DNA from: an uncultured Oscillospiraceae bacterium
GTDB lineage: Bacteria > Bacillota > Clostridia > Oscillospirales > Oscillospiraceae
DNA: 9,421 nt
Direction of reading: 5' to 3'
Assembly: GCA_934565615.1 (NCBI GenBank)
Contig: CAKTIH010000090.1
Coordinates: 1 to 9,421 of the forward strand
Positions 6,662-9,421 of this stretch are shown here, piece after piece. The position numbers and the translations under genes were made by a program. Positions within the stretch are counted from its first letter, which is position 1, and every line of letters begins with the position of its first letter. The notes under the pieces are model-generated. The model made no database searches and was not told the origin of the DNA. It saw nothing but the letters and a program-made list of their open reading frames with translations.

Positions 6662-6691
6662 ATTATAATATGGATCGTCCGCTTTTGTCCA
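6662..6691 (-). promoter_or_regulatory. Promoter of the HAD gene, placed for a leaderless transcript
   Basis: On the minus strand, -35 TGGACA (6691-6686), an 18-nt spacer, then -10 TATAAT (6667-6662). Six nt after the -10 box the next base is 6655, the A of the HAD ATG. Confidence 0.65.
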
Positions 6692-6743
6692 GTACGGACG
6701 CTTGACTGAATTTGTCAATTTTTCACAATTGTCAGCTTTGTTA

Positions 6744-6773
6744 TGGATATGCGGTCATTGACTTTGCTATAAT
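6744..6773 (+). promoter_or_regulatory. Promoter of ptsI
   Basis: -10 TATAAT at 6768-6773 with a 4/6 -35 match, TGGATA, at 6744-6749 (18-nt spacer). An overlapping alternative is TTGACT (6758-6763) with TATAAA (6779-6784), but its 15-nt spacer is short. Either gives a leader of roughly 30-45 nt before ptsI. I see no terminator-antiterminator structure in this leader. Confidence 0.6.
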
Positions 6774-6822
6774 GTCTGTATAAAGAAAACGACACCCATA
6801 TACGCCAAAGGAGGTAAATGTT

Positions 6823-8433
6823 ATGCTTAAGGGAATAGCCGCTTCAGCGGGCGCGGCAGTCGCGGAGCTTTTCCGTCTCAGCGCGCCCGACCTGTCCGTT
6901 GACAGTACCGCCTGCTACGAGCCGGGCGGAGAACGCGAAAGATACCAGAGCGCCGCGGAGACCGCGCTTGGCGAGCTCGACGCGCTCTATGACATGGCGA
7001 TGGAGACAGACGAAGCCACCGCGCAGGTGTTCGATATCCACCGCATGATGCTTGACGACCCCGATTTCTGCGACGGCATAGAGGATGGTATCAGCGCAGG
7101 TCACTGCGCTGAGTTTGCCGTGCAGCAGACGGCGGACATGCTCGCCGGGATGTTCCTTGCGATGGAGGGGGACGAATACATGCAGGCGCGCGCCGCCGAC
7201 GTGCGCGACGTTGCGGGCAGGCTCATCCGTATCCTCAAGGGCATCAGCGAGGGCGGGGAGCATTTTGAGCACCCTGTGATCGTCGCCGCGGAGGATCTGC
7301 TGCCGAGCCAGACCGTGCGTCTGGACAAGACGAAGGTGCTCGGCTTCGTGACAAAGTACGGCTCTGTCACCTCGCACTCCGTCATTCTGGCAAAGACGCT
7401 GGGCATCCCCTGCATCGTCGGCATGGGCAGCGATTTTGACGCGCTCCCCGAGAATTGCGCCGTCGCTATCGACGGCTCCACGGGCGAGGTGCTTCCCGAT
7501 CCTGACGCTGCGGCCATTGCTGATTTCAACGCCCGCGCTGCAAGCTTCAAGGCACAGCAGGCGGAGCTTGCGCAGTACAAGGACCGCAAGGCCGTGACGA
7601 AGTCCGGGCATGAGGTGCTTGTCGTGGCGAACATCGGCTCTCTTGACGATATCGACGCGGTCATATCCAGCGGTGCAGACGGCGTCGGCCTGTTCCGCAG
7701 CGAGTTCATATACCTCAACAGTGAGGACTTCCCCGATGAGGAGACACAGTTCAATATTTATAAGGAAGTTCTCTCCCGGCTCGCTCCGCGTCCCGTCGTC
7801 ATAAGGACGCTCGACCTCGGCAGCGACAAGCAGGCGCCGTACTTCGGCATCGACAATGAGGATAACCCCGCTATGGGCTACCGCGCCATCAGGATATGCC
7901 TGAAGGAGCCGCACATCTTCCGCGCCCAGCTTCGCGCGCTGCTGCGCGCCTCGGTGTACGGTAACCTGAACGTGATGTTCCCGATGATAAGCCGCCTTGA
8001 TCAGGTGCAGCAGATAAAGGAGATCATCGCCGGGCTCAAGGCGGAGCTTGACGCCGAGGGGATAGCTTACAGCGACAGCATCCAGTTCGGCATCATGGTC
8101 GAGACTCCCGCCGCCGCGGTCATGAGCGATGTGCTGGCAAAGGAGGTCGACTTCTTCTCCCTCGGCACAAACGACCTCACGCAGTACACTATGGCCGTCG
8201 ACCGCATGAACGCGCGCGTCAGTGACCTGTTCGACTCCGCCGATCCCGCGATACTGCGCCTCATTGAGCTGACTGCAAAGAACGCGCACGACGCCGGTAT
8301 ATGGGTCGGGATATGCGGAGAGTCCGCGGCAAACACCGCGCTGACGGATTTCTACATGTCCGTCGGCATTGACGAGCTGTCGGTCTCCCCGTCCTCCGTT
8401 GCGGCGGTCAAGCGCGCGGTGCTTGAAAGCTGA
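6823..8433 (+). CDS. ptsI: Phosphoenolpyruvate-protein phosphotransferase (PTS enzyme I)
   Basis: Cytoplasmic enzyme I takes phosphate from PEP onto a His and passes it to HPr, starting the sugar phosphotransferase relay. It has 536 residues, somewhat shorter than the usual 570 or so, mainly at the C-terminus. N-terminal domain: GIAASAG start (4-10), HPr-binding helices at about 40-140, and the phosphohistidine loop YGSVTSHSVILAKTLGIP with His185. C-terminal PEP barrel: GLFRSEFIYL (289-298), RTLDLGSDK (328-336), NVMFPMIS (383-390), GIMVETPAAA (423-432), FFSLGTNDLTQYTMAVDR (444-461), and the catalytic Cys498 in GICGES. There is no GAF domain, so it is not the nitrogen-type PtsP. The start is set by AAAGGAGGT at 6807-6815, 7 nt upstream. 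It is monocistronic between its own promoter and terminator. No ptsH is adjacent; HPr must be encoded elsewhere. Confidence 0.96.
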   Translation: MLKGIAASAGAAVAELFRLSAPDLSVDSTACYEPGGERERYQSAAETALGELDALYDMAMETDEATAQVFDIHRMMLDDPDFCDGIEDGISAGHCAEFAVQQTADMLAGMFLAMEGDEYMQARAADVRDVAGRLIRILKGISEGGEHFEHPVIVAAEDLLPSQTVRLDKTKVLGFVTKYGSVTSHSVILAKTLGIPCIVGMGSDFDALPENCAVAIDGSTGEVLPDPDAAAIADFNARAASFKAQQAELAQYKDRKAVTKSGHEVLVVANIGSLDDIDAVISSGADGVGLFRSEFIYLNSEDFPDEETQFNIYKEVLSRLAPRPVVIRTLDLGSDKQAPYFGIDNEDNPAMGYRAIRICLKEPHIFRAQLRALLRASVYGNLNVMFPMISRLDQVQQIKEIIAGLKAELDAEGIAYSDSIQFGIMVETPAAAVMSDVLAKEVDFFSLGTNDLTQYTMAVDRMNARVSDLFDSADPAILRLIELTAKNAHDAGIWVGICGESAANTALTDFYMSVGIDELSVSPSSVAAVKRAVLES

Positions 8434-8448
8434 ATAAATAAAACGTCC

Positions 8449-8485
8449 CTGCTGCCAATGCTCAATGTATTGGCAGCAGTTTTTT
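8449..8485 (+). terminator. Terminator after ptsI
   Basis: CTGCTGCCAAT (8449-8459) pairs perfectly with ATTGGCAGCAG (8469-8479), an 11-bp stem with a 9-nt loop, followed by six T (8480-8485). It lies 15 nt after the ptsI stop. Confidence 0.93.
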
Positions 8486-8499
8486 ATTGCATAAAAGCC

Positions 8500-8528
8500 T
8501 TGATTGCTCAGCCGGGGGATGGTATTCT
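8500..8528 (+). promoter_or_regulatory. Possible promoter of the AlaX-type gene
   Basis: TTGATT (8500-8505), a 17-nt spacer, TATTCT (8523-8528) with TG at 8520-8521 making an extended -10. The AT-rich stretch just downstream (TATTATATAA) offers a second -10. Because a strong terminator precedes this gap, some promoter must lie here. Confidence 0.5.
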
Positions 8529-8561
8529 TTATTTATTATATAAGAGACAGGAGCAATACAG

Positions 8562-9421
8562 ATGACGACCGAAAAGCTTTATTATATCGACAGCCACATG
8601 TTCGCCTTTGAGGCCAAGGTGCTTGAATGCCGGCAGGAAAAGAGCGGCTGGGCAGTGATCCTTGATAGGACGGCCTTCTTCCCTGAGGGCGGCGGGCAGC
8701 TTGCCGACACGGGGTATATCGGCTCTGCGCGCGTCACAGATGTACAGGAGCGCGGCGGCGAGATACTGCACTATACCGATGCTCCGCTTGAGCCGGGGCT
8801 GGCCGTTGCCTGCCGCCTCGACGCGGAGCAGCGCCTGCGCCGTATGCAGAACCACTCGGGCGAGCACATCGTCTCCGGGCTTATCCACGGCAGCTACGGC
8901 TATGATAACGTCGGCTTCCACATGGGCGCCGAGTGCATGACCATAGACTTCAGCGGCGAGCTCGACTGGGAGCAGCTCATGGACATCGAGCAGCGCGCGA
9001 ATGAGACCGTCCGTGCCGATCTCCCGGTGCGCGTATGGTTCCCGGACGCGGATGAGCTTGCGCAGCTTGAATACCGCAGCAAGCTCGAGCTGACGGAGAA
9101 CGTGCGCATAGTTGAGATCGGCGATGTAGACCGCTGCGCATGCTGCGCGCCGCACGTCTCGCGCACCGGTGAGGTGGGCGTAATAAAGATACTCGACTGC
9201 CAGCGTCACCGCGGCGGTGTGCGCGTGAGCGTAGTATGCGGGATGGACGCGGTCGAGGATTACCGCACAGTCCAGACGGGCGTGACCGCGGTATCGCGCG
9301 CGCTGAGCGCAAAGCGCGGAGAGGTCGCCGCGGCGGTCGGCAGGATACTTGACGAGAGCGCGCGTCTCAAGGAGCGCGCGGCGGCGCTGAGCGCGGAGCT
9401 TGTGCGCGTGAAGGCCGAGAG
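8562..9421 (+). CDS. AlaX-type alanyl-tRNA editing protein (cut by right edge)
   Basis: A free-standing homologue of the AlaRS editing domain. It hydrolyses Ser- or Gly-mischarged tRNA-Ala in trans. The 286 residues seen include the OB-like N-terminal part with AFFPEGGGQLADTGYI (38-53), the zinc/active-site motif NHSGEH (His98, His102), and the second half CCAPH (Cys194, His198) within CACCAPHVSRTGEVG. From about 245 the chain is charged and heptad-like (ILDESARLKERAAAL), as in the linker before a DHHA1 domain. This suggests the long AlaX-L type, usually near 390-400 residues; the end is outside the window. It lacks the AlaRS aminoacylation domain, since the N-terminus MTTEKLYYIDSH begins directly at the editing domain. 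The start is supported by AGGAG at 8549-8553, 8 nt upstream. It lies behind the ptsI terminator. Confidence 0.93.
   Translation, partial: MTTEKLYYIDSHMFAFEAKVLECRQEKSGWAVILDRTAFFPEGGGQLADTGYIGSARVTDVQERGGEILHYTDAPLEPGLAVACRLDAEQRLRRMQNHSGEHIVSGLIHGSYGYDNVGFHMGAECMTIDFSGELDWEQLMDIEQRANETVRADLPVRVWFPDADELAQLEYRSKLELTENVRIVEIGDVDRCACCAPHVSRTGEVGVIKILDCQRHRGGVRVSVVCGMDAVEDYRTVQTGVTAVSRALSAKRGEVAAAVGRILDESARLKERAAALSAELVRVKAE

Noticed and set aside
6656..6718. TTG start at 6718 for the HAD protein, adding 21 residues
   Set aside because: It lacks a ribosome site, the added residues have no counterpart in the family, and the promoter at 6662-6691 lies inside this stretch.
6702..6737. GTCA/TTGAC repeats in the HAD-ptsI gap as a possible operator
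   Set aside because: Half-sites are only 4-5 bp, with irregular spacing in an AT-rich stretch; too weak to call an operator.
6844..8289. Long open frame (481 codons) antisense to ptsI
   Set aside because: Same cause: high third-position GC on the coding strand leaves few stops on the other. The protein has no recognisable features.

Overview
The window is about 9.4 kb of a GC-rich Firmicutes chromosome. It most likely comes from a spore-forming clostridial lineage such as Oscillospiraceae/Ruminococcaceae. The evidence is Gram-positive style AGGAGG ribosome sites, sigma-A type promoters, a T-box leader on the phenylalanyl-tRNA synthetase operon, an IreB-family gene, a Cof-type HAD hydrolase, and a lipoprotein-alanine racemase pair resembling the gerS-alr2 pair of Clostridioides difficile. 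No mobile element, CRISPR array, rRNA or tRNA gene was seen. Gene density is high and looks like core genome.

Layout: (1) Positions 1-1290, minus strand: a two-gene operon. A LolA-like, GerS-like lipoprotein is followed by alanine racemase, which runs off the left edge. It is driven by a near-consensus promoter at 1339-1367. (2) Positions 1375-5455, plus strand: a promoter placed back to back with the first, a Phe-specific T-box riboswitch with its terminator, then pheS and pheT. PheT is about 100 residues longer than usual because of what looks like a second, degenerate copy of its tRNA-binding OB domain. (3) Positions 5490-5846: a single-gene unit encoding an IreB-family phosphoprotein. It ends in a perfect 34-nt palindrome that also serves the converging HAD gene. 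(4) Positions 5846-6691, minus strand: a HAD-IIB phosphatase that appears to be transcribed as a leaderless mRNA. (5) Positions 6744-8485, plus strand: PTS enzyme I with its own promoter and a strong terminator. (6) Position 8500 to the right edge: an AlaX-type alanyl-tRNA editing protein, cut by the window end.

Functional themes: charging tRNA-Phe (PheST, controlled by uncharged tRNA-Phe through the T-box), proofreading Ala-tRNA (AlaX), D-alanine supply and possibly spore germination (Alr plus GerS-like lipoprotein), sugar uptake (enzyme I), and Ser/Thr-kinase signalling (IreB). Apart from pheS-pheT and the lipoprotein-alr pair, each gene appears to be its own transcription unit.

The observations most worth checking are the duplicated OB domain in PheT, the probable leaderless HAD gene, the GerS-like/Alr pairing, and the isolation of ireB from its usual alaS-ireB-ruvX-yrzB neighbours. 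I see no clearly new multi-gene system.
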